Positions 12,765 to 21,125 of a stretch of DNA of 24,324 nucleotides are shown here, one piece after another. Source of the DNA: a virus; the IMG/VR virus record IMGVR_UViG_3300044695_001980, positions 1 to 24,324 of that record, one strand, 5' to 3'. The notes under the pieces were generated by a model that was not told the origin of the DNA, did no database searches, and saw only the letters and a list, made by a program, of their open reading frames with translations. Numbering within the stretch: the stretch's first letter is position 1; each line of letters opens with the position of its first letter. The position numbers were made by a program, and so were the translations under genes.

Positions 12765-13927
12765 TACATTATTAGTTTATAAGGTTGTCCAAGTTGGAAA
12801 TCAAATTGATATTGAATTAACTTATCTACTACACCTGTCTTAAATAATATATTTTGAGTTGTAATGGTTAATGGTTTAAGTGCTCCAGTCACTTCATCAG
12901 TAATCCAATATATTTCATCGGATACTAGGAGTTGTTTTATAATCTCATTATAATCTTCAGATAACCAATTTGTATTTACACTCAACATCTGTTTAGAATC
13001 CACGATATATGCTTGTGTTGCTGTATCGTAATTATTATACCCAAATGTAGAACTTTCCCACGAACCTAATTGTGGTTGATAAGTTTTTCTTTCAGTTGAA
13101 AATGATTGTCTACTAACCATATTAAAGTTAATCCAATCAAATTGTCCGAATCTATTCTTAAATTTAACTCTTACATTAGGGTATTTTTCATTACATACTA
13201 TATTGTATTTTATTGAAGTACCTAATGGGGTTGAACCTGAATATGCTTGTAATGTATAATATTCTAATCCACTACCTGTTATAGGGAATCCAGTCTCTGC
13301 AGGTCCAATTGGATATTGATAAATCTGACCTGTAGAAGCAGTAGAAGAACTTACAATATAATCCCCATTTCCTACGTTCGATGTATACACTATTTTCGTG
13401 GGGACTGCACCACCCGCAGTTCCGGTGTATACACCACTATACCCTTCGTTAGTTATCAACGCAGATTGAGTTACAGGCCCACTAGTCATCAACGGCCAAT
13501 GTACGGAAGCAGAAGTAATGTTTTGTCCAATCGGTTCTTGGAATACACCATACCCATCTAATGCTTTGTATGTATCAGATTTTAAGTGAGATGAAGTAAT
13601 ATAAGTACTACTACTCAAATATTGATAATAAAAATCAACTGCGTAATATGTTACTGATGAAGTATTTGCCTGTGCTAAATCTGTAAGTGTAGAGTTTATA
13701 ATTCTATTCAAATCAAATATACCTACATCTGCAGTATTAGGAAACTTTACAATTGTATAATCTGAAAGAGATGATGAATTAGTTAAACTACCAGTCCAAT
13801 AATATAATTCACCTACATATTGAAATGAAGATGATGTATATACAGGTGTATTCTCCGATAGAGTAAATATCATCGGAGATTGTGCCAAAGATACTAACGC
13901 AGGTGTTTGTGTTATTGATAGAGACAT
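12764..13927 (-). CDS. Tail structural protein, probable distal tail component
   Basis: The 387-aa product is beta-rich, with many Ser/Thr/Tyr in the first 250 residues. The motif CNEKYPNVRVKFKNRFGQFD followed by WINFNMVSRQSF at about residues 246-280 resembles the 'C-x-K-Y-x-x-V-x-x-x-F-x-N-x-x-G-x-x-D-x-x-x-F' element of tail proteins in Bacteroidota phages. The C-terminus has EIIKQLLVSDEIYWI and a short strand-rich end. Together with the coupled 645-aa gene it likely forms the tail tip. The role is inferred from order, not from a demonstrated homologue. Confidence 0.65.
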   Translation of the reverse strand: MSLSITQTPALVSLAQSPMIFTLSENTPVYTSSSFQYVGELYYWTGSLTNSSSLSDYTIVKFPNTADVGIFDLNRIINSTLTDLAQANTSSVTYYAVDFYYQYLSSSTYITSSHLKSDTYKALDGYGVFQEPIGQNITSASVHWPLMTSGPVTQSALITNEGYSGVYTGTAGGAVPTKIVYTSNVGNGDYIVSSSTASTGQIYQYPIGPAETGFPITGSGLEYYTLQAYSGSTPLGTSIKYNIVCNEKYPNVRVKFKNRFGQFDWINFNMVSRQSFSTERKTYQPQLGSWESSTFGYNNYDTATQAYIVDSKQMLSVNTNWLSEDYNEIIKQLLVSDEIYWITDEVTGALKPLTITTQNILFKTGVVDKLIQYQFDFQLGQPYKLIM

Positions 13928-13978
13928 TGTATTTGTTTATATATTAATAACCTATCTTTTAATAAAAGTATTGAAGGC

Positions 13979-14362
13979 TTATTTATCTAAATCATCAATC
14001 TGTTTTGAGAACTGTTCTATTACCTTTTTAGCAATCTCATCAGAATAATCCTGAATAAGAGAATCTATAATTGGTGAGTTGATTGCCTTACTTGCAAAGT
14101 TAATTGCACCTGGTACATTTTTGGTTTTACCTTTACGGACAGTTTCGGAAACCGTAGGGTCATTCCAATACCTACCATACTCTGCACCAGGTGGGGCATA
14201 ATCTATTTCAAATGAGAACGAACCCGTTTTCTTATCTTCTTTAAGTACATTAGCAGGTTTATTAGCTTTTGCTAATTGTTTTTTTAGATTGCCTGTTTTG
14301 ATAGGAGCTTTAACAACTGCTAATGCACTTATTTGTTTTGCTATATCTTTTAATGTAGGCAT
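13979..14362 (-). CDS. HK97 gp10-like head-tail neck / tail completion protein
   Basis: The 127-aa product has KAPIKTGNLKKQLAK at residues 18-32, the hallmark of the HK97 gp10 family (a helix followed by 'AP-x-x-T-G-x-L'). It also has a beta strand with IDYAPPGAEYGRYW, equivalent to the 'Y-A-x-x-x-E-x-G' strand, and C-terminal helices. Such proteins sit at the head-tail interface. A broken second copy of its first 16 codons lies at 15309-15359, on the far side of the second fibre gene. Start ATG 14362-14360 has an A-rich upstream context. Confidence 0.75.
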   Translation of the reverse strand: MPTLKDIAKQISALAVVKAPIKTGNLKKQLAKANKPANVLKEDKKTGSFSFEIDYAPPGAEYGRYWNDPTVSETVRKGKTKNVPGAINFASKAINSPIIDSLIQDYSDEIAKKVIEQFSKQIDDLDK

Positions 14363-14369
14363 ATTTTAT
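14319..14369 (-). repeat. Direct repeat copy 1 (5' end of the neck gene)
   Basis: This segment covers the start codon and first 15 codons of the gp10-like gene. It matches 15316-15366 at 47 of 51 positions. The two copies flank the second fibre gene almost exactly. Confidence 0.85.
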
Positions 14370-14373
14370 TCTT

Positions 14374-15285
14374 TTAGTTTATTTGTGTCCAAGTGGCACC
14401 ATTGTTGTAATATAGGTTAGATGCAGATACTGCAAGTTGTCCTACTGCACCTGCTGGTAATGGGTCTTGTCCTGCAAGTTGCAATACTGATGTAATTTCT
14501 ACTGAACTTGATACAATCAATGGTCTTGTTATCGTCACTCTACCATCAGTAAATGATTGAGATGCTTGGAATTGAATTGGTGCGTAGTATTTAGGTGGTA
14601 AGCCTACACTACCACTTTGTAATATAATAGCTGGGTTTGCTATACCTGTAAGACCAGATAGAGCTGTACCTTCTGCATCACCAGCAATTGCTATATTTCT
14701 TCCTGCTCCATAATTACTCGTAATTCGAGTAGTAGTCAGATTAGAGCTACCAGTAGCGCCTGCAATACTGTTTACAGTCATACCAGTAGGTGATATAGTT
14801 ACATTTCCTGTAGATGAACTAACTGCTAATACATTAAATGCTGGTTGCCAATATAATGCGTTATCACTATCTCTAGCAATTACATTAGTAGAACCAGATA
14901 AGAATGGTATGATAAATTGTCCTGTTCCACCAGGAGCGGAATTAGGTAAAAGTGCTGGTGTAACACTCAACTCACCAGTTATACCAACTGAACCAGTCAC
15001 ACCCAAACTACCAGTTATTTGTGCAGAACCAGTAAATGGAAATCCATCTCCACTACCTCCTCCACCTCCAAAGGATGAAGTTGCTGCTAATGTGGAGATA
15101 TTACCTGCTCCACCTACCCATACATAACCATCTTGTAAAGATGCAGTAAGTGTACCTTGAATGTTCTGGTCACCAACGAAGGTATTAGAACCAGTTGTTG
15201 CTGCGTTTGCTTGTATTACATTACCTTCTATCGTTACAGATGATGAGGAGAATGGAATAATTCTATCTACTTGTATTGTGCTCAT
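14374..15285 (-). CDS. Second tail fibre protein (shorter paralogue)
   Basis: The 303-aa protein is rich in Gly, Ser, Thr and Ala. It shares cassettes with the 1454-aa fibre: TTGSNTFVGDQNIQGTLTA, LTASLQDGYVWVGG, and GFPFTGSAQITGSLGVTGSV. The C-terminus, GQLAVSASNLYYNNGATWTQ, is a common ending of fibre and collar proteins. It is probably a trimeric fibre segment or accessory fibre. The gene is flanked by direct repeats carrying the start of the neck gene, evidence that it entered or was copied here by recombination. Confidence 0.75.
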   Translation of the reverse strand: MSTIQVDRIIPFSSSSVTIEGNVIQANAATTGSNTFVGDQNIQGTLTASLQDGYVWVGGAGNISTLAATSSFGGGGGSGDGFPFTGSAQITGSLGVTGSVGITGELSVTPALLPNSAPGGTGQFIIPFLSGSTNVIARDSDNALYWQPAFNVLAVSSSTGNVTISPTGMTVNSIAGATGSSNLTTTRITSNYGAGRNIAIAGDAEGTALSGLTGIANPAIILQSGSVGLPPKYYAPIQFQASQSFTDGRVTITRPLIVSSSVEITSVLQLAGQDPLPAGAVGQLAVSASNLYYNNGATWTQIN

Positions 15286-15308
15286 ATTTTTTATATATTT
15301 TTGTTAAG

Positions 15309-15359
15309 TTATAATGCTAATGCACTTATTTGTTTTGCTATATTTTTTAAAGTAGGAAT
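15309..15359 (-). pseudogene. Broken copy of the 5' end of the gp10-like neck gene
   Basis: Read on the minus strand from 15359, the sequence encodes IPTLKNIAKQISALAL and then TAA. The intact gene reads MPTLKDIAKQISALAVV. The start codon is ATT instead of ATG, one further residue differs (K-N for K-D), and a stop ends the copy. It lies in the 85-base gap between the two fibre genes and is the second member of the direct repeat 15316-15366. Confidence 0.85.
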
Positions 15360-15366
15360 ATTCTAT
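15316..15366 (-). repeat. Direct repeat copy 2 (remnant of the neck gene start)
   Basis: This copy differs from 14319-14369 at four positions, one of which destroys the start codon. The offset between copies is 997 bases, the length of the second fibre gene plus its flanks. Confidence 0.85.
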
Positions 15367-15370
15367 ATTT

Positions 15371-18300
15371 TTATGAATTGTTTATAATAAACCATCCTAC
15401 TGTATCTGCATCATTTGCTCCGGTTGATTCAATTGTGAATGTTCCTGCTCCTTTTGATGATATGGATACCGATGCGGGTGTTGTATTACTTTGTTTAGTT
15501 AACATTATAATACTATTAGCAGTTACTAATGAATTACTTACTACAACTGTAGCAGGAATTGTACCGCTTAATACTGCAGTTCCTGCTTGTTGATTACTAC
15601 CTGTTGGTAATGTTAATTGTGAGCCAGATGATATTTTAACACTACCTGTCAATGTTGTAGGTGCTACTAATTGTACAGCACTACCACCACCATTACCTAA
15701 ATCATATTCAAAAAATAATGGAACACTTCCTCCACCACCGTTGTATATATTTGTAACAAAGCTACCTGTCTGATTTGATTTAACCAATTGTGAACCATTT
15801 ACACTTGCACTACCAGTTACTGATAAAGAGCCAGTTATACTTTGATTACCATTAAATACATTTGAGCCTGTAGTTGCAAATGAACCTGTATTGATTGTTC
15901 CTCCACTAAATGATGAAGTTGCTACGGTTGTAGTTCTACCATTACTATCCCCTACTAAAACAAATCCTTGTTGTAGTGAAGCAGTTAGATTTCCAGTCAT
16001 CCTAACTGAACCAGTTACATCCAAATCTTTTAATATAGTTACTTGACCTCTTTGGTAATCAGAGTATGGTTGGAACTTTATTGCGTTTGCGTAATCACTT
16101 ACATTAGGGTTATAATCTTGAATATAAGAGCCGCTACCATCTATAAAGAATGCAATTGCTCCCTCATTATTAAATATTTCTTGTCTGTATGTCTGAAGTC
16201 CCTCCTTAATTATTGAAAAAGTGTTCAAATTCAAATCCACAGAATTACTTCCGGAAGTAAGGTCGTATCCACTTGAACGGAGTGATGATGTAACATTATT
16301 AGTTCCACGTATTACAACTGAAGTTCTACCAATTGTATTGTTAAAATCACTACCACTAATAATCAATTGTGGTGTTTCACCTGTTATAGGACCAGTAATC
16401 AATGCTCTTCCTTGTATAGTTAAATCAAACTCTGATGAACCTGATATGGATACTGAACCCGTTATAGTTTGATTACCAATGAATGTGTTTGAACCTGTTG
16501 TTGCAAATCCTAATGCTGTTATTTGTGATGAGCCTGATATTGTTCCAGCAGGTGCTGAAGCAGATGCAGAAACTGTCAAATCAAATGTTGATGCATCTCC
16601 CTTTGTAAAGGTTATTACGTTAACATTAACACTTGCAGTTACTAATAAACTACCTGTATTGGGTGTACCTGAACTCGTTACTTGAGATAATACAATTAAA
16701 TTACTATTACCTTCTACTACTATACTCCCACTAACTGCAACCGGTCCTACTAACATTGCGTTATTGCCAGTTGGTATAGTAAACCCATTAAGGGTTTGTG
16801 GGTTGATATACACTTGTGATTTTATTGTCTCACTTACTGAAAGGGAACCAGTGATTACTGCAGAACCAGAGAATGGAAATGCACTACCACTACCACCTCC
16901 ACCACTACCCGTAGCGACTGTCAAACTAAATGTAGATGCATCTCCTTTAGTAAAAGTTAGTACATTACCACTAACACTACCAGTCACCATAAGTGAACCT
17001 GTATTTATTGTACTTCCACTTACGGTTGTAAATGATAAAATACCACTACCATTAGTAGTTAGAACTTGTCCATTTGTACCATCAGTATTTGGATATCGTA
17101 ATCCTTGTATAGTTGTATTAGAACCTGATATTGTTACATCAGCTCCATATCCAAAAACGTCAATACCACCACCTGATTTTGCAGATATTTTACCACCTGA
17201 ATTTGGATTAGGGAATGTATTGTATGCTTCCAAAGTAGCGGAAGCAACTCCACCACCATAAAGTGTTCTCATAGAAAACGAACCACTTTCTCCTGCATTT
17301 ACTTGCAATCCAGTAAATCCAGAAGGAGTTCCTGAATCCAATGCTTGTATCGTTGGACCTAAATTTGTAGTTCCTACTAATAATTGTTGTGAATATCTTA
17401 TTGAACCTGTTATATTCTGGTCACCATTAAATGAGTTCGAACCAGTAGTTGCAAATGAACCTGTATCTATTGTACCACCTCCACTACCCGTTGGTAATGT
17501 TACATTGAATGTAGATGCATCACCTTTAGTAAATGTTAATGTAGTTCCACTTACACTTGCAGTTACTAATGCCAAACTTGCAGAAGTAAATAGGGATGAT
17601 GTAGCAGAATTTATATTAGTAATAGATGTATTTACACTTGCACTATTAGTATTCAAATTACTTATCGATACTAATGCAGATGCACTAAATGTATTTAATT
17701 CAGTTATTGAATTTACAATACTCGCAGTAGATTGAGATGCAGTAAATACATTTAAAGCATCAATACTGATTTGTTGTGATGCGGAACTTGCATTCAAATT
17801 ACTTACCGAAGTATTAAGTGATGCGGTAGTTGAATTTAAATTCGATATAGAGGTGTTTAAGCTCTGCGTAGTGGAGTTTAAATTACTGATTGATACATTT
17901 ACACTCGCCGAATTAGATTCCAATGAATCAACTCTTTGATTAGTAGATGAAGTGTATGCGTTGAAAGATGCAGTAGATACAAACGATGCAGTTGTGATTT
18001 CAATAGGTTGATTGTTTGCTCCACCTACCCAAAGATATCCTGCATCTAAACCTGGTAATTGTGCAGGACCTGGGTTTAATACCAATCCTTTTCCACCATT
18101 ACCACCTTTAGTTACTACTCCTAATAATTGAGTAACTGAATTACTACCTGACGGTAAACTAGCTGACCAACCTCCACCTTCTGCTACATATATTGTTTGT
18201 CCTGCAATATATCCAGTCAAATCAATTCCTTCTATTAAACCTAATACGATTGCTTCTGTTGTGTTTGCTGCTCCAATAGTTTCATTTGATACAAATGTTA

Positions 18301-19735
18301 CAGGCATCTTATTAGGGTCTGCCGCATCTGCTTTGAATACTCTTGGATTAGCACCTTGTGAGCCACTAATATATAATGGGTCACCTTTTGTTATACTCTC
18401 ACCTGTATATACTACTTCAACTATAGTTGTTCCTACACTTCCACTAACATCAGGTATTACTACACCGAATGTAGTACCATTACCTTTTGTAAAAGTTAAA
18501 GTTCCAGCTGCAAATGATGCAGTAGTTAAACCTAAACTTGCTGAAGTAAATAGGGATGATGTAGCAGAATTTATATTAGTGATAGATGTGTTTACACTAG
18601 CACTATTTGCTTCCAAAGAAGTTACTCTTTGATTGTTAGATGAAGTATATGCATTGAATGATGAAGTAGTTACTAATCCACTAATATCAACTGATGATGT
18701 TAATACAGGTGTTCCATTAACTGTCAAACTACCTTGCACTTTAACACTACCAGATAGAGTTTGTACATCACTCAACTCATCACCAAACTGATTAGAACCA
18801 GAAGAATAGATTACAGATGAACTTTCAAATATTGTTTGTAAGTAAGTAAATGATGCAGAAAATGCAGTTATGTTACCTGTAATATTTTGATTACCAATAA
18901 AGTTGTTACTACCAGTTGTTGCGTATGAACCAGTTTTATCTTGCAAGCTATCTATCTCACCTGCTAATAGTATATTTACACCTTCTTGCGATTGTGTAAA
19001 TGTATTTAACGCATTTATACTAATCTGTTGAGATGCAGATGATGCATTCAATTGAGATATAGATGAATCAGTAGATGCAGTATATGAATTAAACGAAGAT
19101 GTGGTTACAAAACTACCTGTGTTTATTGTACTTCCACTAACATCAGGAATGTTTACATTAAATGTAGTATTGTTTCCTTTTGTAAAAGTTAAGTTACGAG
19201 TACCATTATCAAATGATGCAGTGATTAAAAACGAACCACTCTCTGTTTCAGTTACATAAGATGAAGTTGCTGCATTTAAAGCATTTATACTAACTTGTTG
19301 AGATGCTGAACTTGCATTTAAATTAGAAATTGATACTAATGCCGATGCACTAAACAATTCTAAATTTTGTGTTTCAATTAATAAACTTGCAGTTGCTGCT
19401 TCTAAAGAACTTACTCTTTGGTTATTAGATGCAGTATATGAATTAAACGAAGAAGTTGTTACTAAACTTCCTGTATTGATATTAGTCACTAAAGATGATG
19501 TTGCAAATGCAGATGTTTTTCCACTTGCATTACCTACATAGATGTGTCCTTGTTGTAATGATGCAGTTAAACTTCCTGAAAGGAATAAATCTCCTGCATT
19601 ATTTACTTCAATACCGATAGAATTTCCATATCCATCTTGTAAAGTAGTTAAAGAGGATGTTATGGTAGAATTAGTCCCTAAATGAATTAGAGATTGAAAA
19701 CTTTGTGAAACATAGAGGTTACTTAAATTACCCAT
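15371..19735 (-). CDS. Long repetitive tail fibre protein
   Basis: The 1454-aa protein is built from recurring blocks. One is a FTKG-x-x-T/S-T-F motif in five copies (about residues 182, 415, 735, 930 and 1045). Another is the cassette TGSN-x-F-x-G-x-Q-x-I-T-G in four copies. Others are TTSSFNSYTASNNQRVSSLE and heptad-like SNLNSTTASLNTSVSNLNAS runs, typical of trimeric coiled-coil fibre shafts. Residues about 437-578 form a different beta domain (GESITKGDPLYISGSQGANP). The C-terminal 70 residues (GTAVLSGTIPATVVVSNSLV to VGWFIINN) resemble the conserved tip domain of aquatic phage fibres and are the likely receptor-binding end. The upstream neighbour is the tail-terminator gene; the downstream neighbour is the neck-gene remnant. 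Confidence 0.85.
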   Translation of the reverse strand: MGNLSNLYVSQSFQSLIHLGTNSTITSSLTTLQDGYGNSIGIEVNNAGDLFLSGSLTASLQQGHIYVGNASGKTSAFATSSLVTNINTGSLVTTSSFNSYTASNNQRVSSLEAATASLLIETQNLELFSASALVSISNLNASSASQQVSINALNAATSSYVTETESGSFLITASFDNGTRNLTFTKGNNTTFNVNIPDVSGSTINTGSFVTTSSFNSYTASTDSSISQLNASSASQQISINALNTFTQSQEGVNILLAGEIDSLQDKTGSYATTGSNNFIGNQNITGNITAFSASFTYLQTIFESSSVIYSSGSNQFGDELSDVQTLSGSVKVQGSLTVNGTPVLTSSVDISGLVTTSSFNAYTSSNNQRVTSLEANSASVNTSITNINSATSSLFTSASLGLTTASFAAGTLTFTKGNGTTFGVVIPDVSGSVGTTIVEVVYTGESITKGDPLYISGSQGANPRVFKADAADPNKMPVTFVSNETIGAANTTEAIVLGLIEGIDLTGYIAGQTIYVAEGGGWSASLPSGSNSVTQLLGVVTKGGNGGKGLVLNPGPAQLPGLDAGYLWVGGANNQPIEITTASFVSTASFNAYTSSTNQRVDSLESNSASVNVSISNLNSTTQSLNTSISNLNSTTASLNTSVSNLNASSASQQISIDALNVFTASQSTASIVNSITELNTFSASALVSISNLNTNSASVNTSITNINSATSSLFTSASLALVTASVSGTTLTFTKGDASTFNVTLPTGSGGGTIDTGSFATTGSNSFNGDQNITGSIRYSQQLLVGTTNLGPTIQALDSGTPSGFTGLQVNAGESGSFSMRTLYGGGVASATLEAYNTFPNPNSGGKISAKSGGGIDVFGYGADVTISGSNTTIQGLRYPNTDGTNGQVLTTNGSGILSFTTVSGSTINTGSLMVTGSVSGNVLTFTKGDASTFSLTVATGSGGGGSGSAFPFSGSAVITGSLSVSETIKSQVYINPQTLNGFTIPTGNNAMLVGPVAVSGSIVVEGNSNLIVLSQVTSSGTPNTGSLLVTASVNVNVITFTKGDASTFDLTVSASASAPAGTISGSSQITALGFATTGSNTFIGNQTITGSVSISGSSEFDLTIQGRALITGPITGETPQLIISGSDFNNTIGRTSVVIRGTNNVTSSLRSSGYDLTSGSNSVDLNLNTFSIIKEGLQTYRQEIFNNEGAIAFFIDGSGSYIQDYNPNVSDYANAIKFQPYSDYQRGQVTILKDLDVTGSVRMTGNLTASLQQGFVLVGDSNGRTTTVATSSFSGGTINTGSFATTGSNVFNGNQSITGSLSVTGSASVNGSQLVKSNQTGSFVTNIYNGGGGSVPLFFEYDLGNGGGSAVQLVAPTTLTGSVKISSGSQLTLPTGSNQQAGTAVLSGTIPATVVVSNSLVTANSIIMLTKQSNTTPASVSISSKGAGTFTIESTGANDADTVGWFIINNS
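17574..17647 (-). repeat. 74-base direct repeat within the long fibre gene (copy 1)
   Basis: It matches 18534-18607 at 70 of 74 positions, 960 bases away, and encodes the SITNINSATSSLFTSASL block. DNA identity this high within a fast-evolving fibre suggests recent duplication or gene conversion. Confidence 0.8.
18534..18607 (-). repeat. 74-base direct repeat within the long fibre gene (copy 2)
   Basis: Partner of 17574-17647, in the same reading frame and orientation. A crossover between the two would remove exactly 320 codons and keep the frame. Confidence 0.8.
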
Positions 19736-19748
19736 ATTTTATTTATTT

Positions 19749-20591
19749 TTATATGTTTATCCATTTTTGATATTGTTCATTCCACTTACCAGGTATTGTA
19801 ATCCAAACTTTACCAGGTGTAATCCATTGAATACATTCTGCACAACTTTCTAATGCTCCAGGTGGTAATACAGGTAAACCAGAAAAGTTTATATTTTGAT
19901 TTTGAGTACTATCAACTACAGTATAACATACCAAGTTATCATAAGTAGGTGAATCTCCTGGCTGCTCTACTGATGTAAATGTTTTCCCAATTGGGAATGT
20001 AGCTTGATTTAAAACTGCAATATATCTTTGTTTTGTATTACATTCTTCAATTATATATGTTTGAAATTCATCGGGTTTAATTAAAAAAAAAAGACAACGA
20101 TTTCTATCATTGTGGGTGGTGAGTGTAAATGTGGCCACCCAACCTGCTAAACCATTGTTATACTCTTCTGCAAAAGCAACACAAGATATATCATCGGTTA
20201 TATCAAACCCTTGAACACCTCTTTGTGTATATGATGTTAAATCATTTATAATTGATAAGGTGTTAGCATGAATATCTACGGTATCATCTACTCCATAAAA
20301 CGGAATAGTTTGAGCGTTTCTTTCACCTGTTGATTCATTATCCTTATTCTTAATTTTATCCGCAACAATCAATTGAATGTTATAATTGGTAATGTTTGTA
20401 CCAAAATTAGATTCAGTAATCAAAATGTTACCCAATGGGTATGCAGGAAATTCTCTGGTATCTATCTTTGAAATATCACCTTGTGTTACAATAGCAATAG
20501 ATGGGTGATTATTCATTATTGTCTTAAAGTAATTTAGGACATTATAATATAATGAATAATTCGTACCTGTATTATGAATAATTTCACTCAT
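19749..20591 (-). CDS. Tail terminator/completion-like protein with C-terminal extension
   Basis: The 280-aa product has two regions. Residues 1-168 (NYFKTIMNNHPSIAIVTQGD, then YPLGNILITE, NYNIQLIVADKI, and GLAGWVATFTLTTHNDRNRC) fit a family of about this length seen between connector and tail genes of Bacteroidota phages, where a tail terminator or completion protein is expected. Residues 171-280 are an added, cysteine-containing region (SCAECIQWITPGKVWITIPG) not seen in that pattern. The junction is encoded by a run of ten T; loss or gain of one base there gives an immediate stop. The role is inferred from position and general pattern. Confidence 0.6.
   Translation of the reverse strand: MSEIIHNTGTNYSLYYNVLNYFKTIMNNHPSIAIVTQGDISKIDTREFPAYPLGNILITESNFGTNITNYNIQLIVADKIKNKDNESTGERNAQTIPFYGVDDTVDIHANTLSIINDLTSYTQRGVQGFDITDDISCVAFAEEYNNGLAGWVATFTLTTHNDRNRCLFFLIKPDEFQTYIIEECNTKQRYIAVLNQATFPIGKTFTSVEQPGDSPTYDNLVCYTVVDSTQNQNINFSGLPVLPPGALESCAECIQWITPGKVWITIPGKWNEQYQKWINI
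20083..20092 (-). other. Homopolymer run of ten T in the coding strand (slippage candidate)
   Basis: The coding strand reads C-T10-AATTAAA, in frame as CTT TTT TTT TTA. With nine T the next codon is TAA; with eleven T, TAA follows after one further codon (AAT). Either slip would end the protein at about residue 169-171. Confidence 0.8.
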
Positions 20592-20597
20592 AGTTTA

Positions 20598-21116
20598 TTA
20601 TAGTTGTATACCCCCAAAATATTGATTACTCTGGTCTGGATATATCTGTGTTTGATTACCAACCGTTTCTAAATATTGTGGAATATTGTTTGAATAAGAA
20701 ATCAAATAGTTTTGTAATCGAAGGGCGTAATAATCGGCATTTGTTTGTGCAATTTGTTTAAGGTAATCTATTTCCGATTTAGTTGGTGCTTCACCTTGCT
20801 CACTCTTTTGTTTTACAGCACCATTAGATTTGAATTGAACAGAACTAAACGGAATATACTCCACACATGCATACCATATTAAAGAGTTTTTAATATAATC
20901 ATCTAAAAGGTCTTGATAATATATACTCAAACCACTAACAGTACCTGCTACGATTTGTGCTTGTAAATAATCAAAAAGGACAGTACCCAATAAGTTCTTT
21001 AAGTACTTATCTTGTGATACTCTTACAAATGGTAATAAAGCATCTGCATCTATTGCACCCTGTAATGGTGTGTTCTTTATAATATCGTTTCTTGTAATGA
21101 AAAGTGCGTAAGCCAT
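20598..21116 (-). CDS. Head-tail connector (adaptor) protein
   Basis: The 172-aa product is mostly helical: MAYALFITRNDIIKNTPLQG, then LLPFVRVSQDKYLKNLLGTV and LFDYLQAQIV, then SLIWYACVEYIPF, and a C-terminal helix LKQIAQTNADYYALRLQNYL. This layout ('x-I-x-x-x-D-I-x-x-x-T-x-L-x-x-x-V-D, I-x-x-AQ-D-x-x-x-x-x-x-L-G-x-x-L') matches small connector proteins that follow the portal in Bacteroidota phages. It likely forms the ring joining portal and tail. The spacing to neighbours is 6 and 9 bases. Confidence 0.7.
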   Translation of the reverse strand: MAYALFITRNDIIKNTPLQGAIDADALLPFVRVSQDKYLKNLLGTVLFDYLQAQIVAGTVSGLSIYYQDLLDDYIKNSLIWYACVEYIPFSSVQFKSNGAVKQKSEQGEAPTKSEIDYLKQIAQTNADYYALRLQNYLISYSNNIPQYLETVGNQTQIYPDQSNQYFGGIQL

Positions 21117-21125
21117 ATCTGTATA

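Noticed and set aside
16764-17261. Plus-strand 165-codon open frame inside the long fibre gene
   Set aside because: It is antisense to a repetitive Ser/Thr/Gly-rich gene whose codon pattern leaves Pro/Val-rich open frames on the other strand; it has no promoter or plausible initiation context. The same applies to 14909-15127, 15378-15593, 16221-16472, 16479-16685, 17505-17735 and 18261-18632.
15371-19735. Fibre repeats as a CRISPR array or tandem repeat locus
   Set aside because: The repeats are unevenly spaced, coding, in one frame and variable at DNA level; they reflect protein block repeats.
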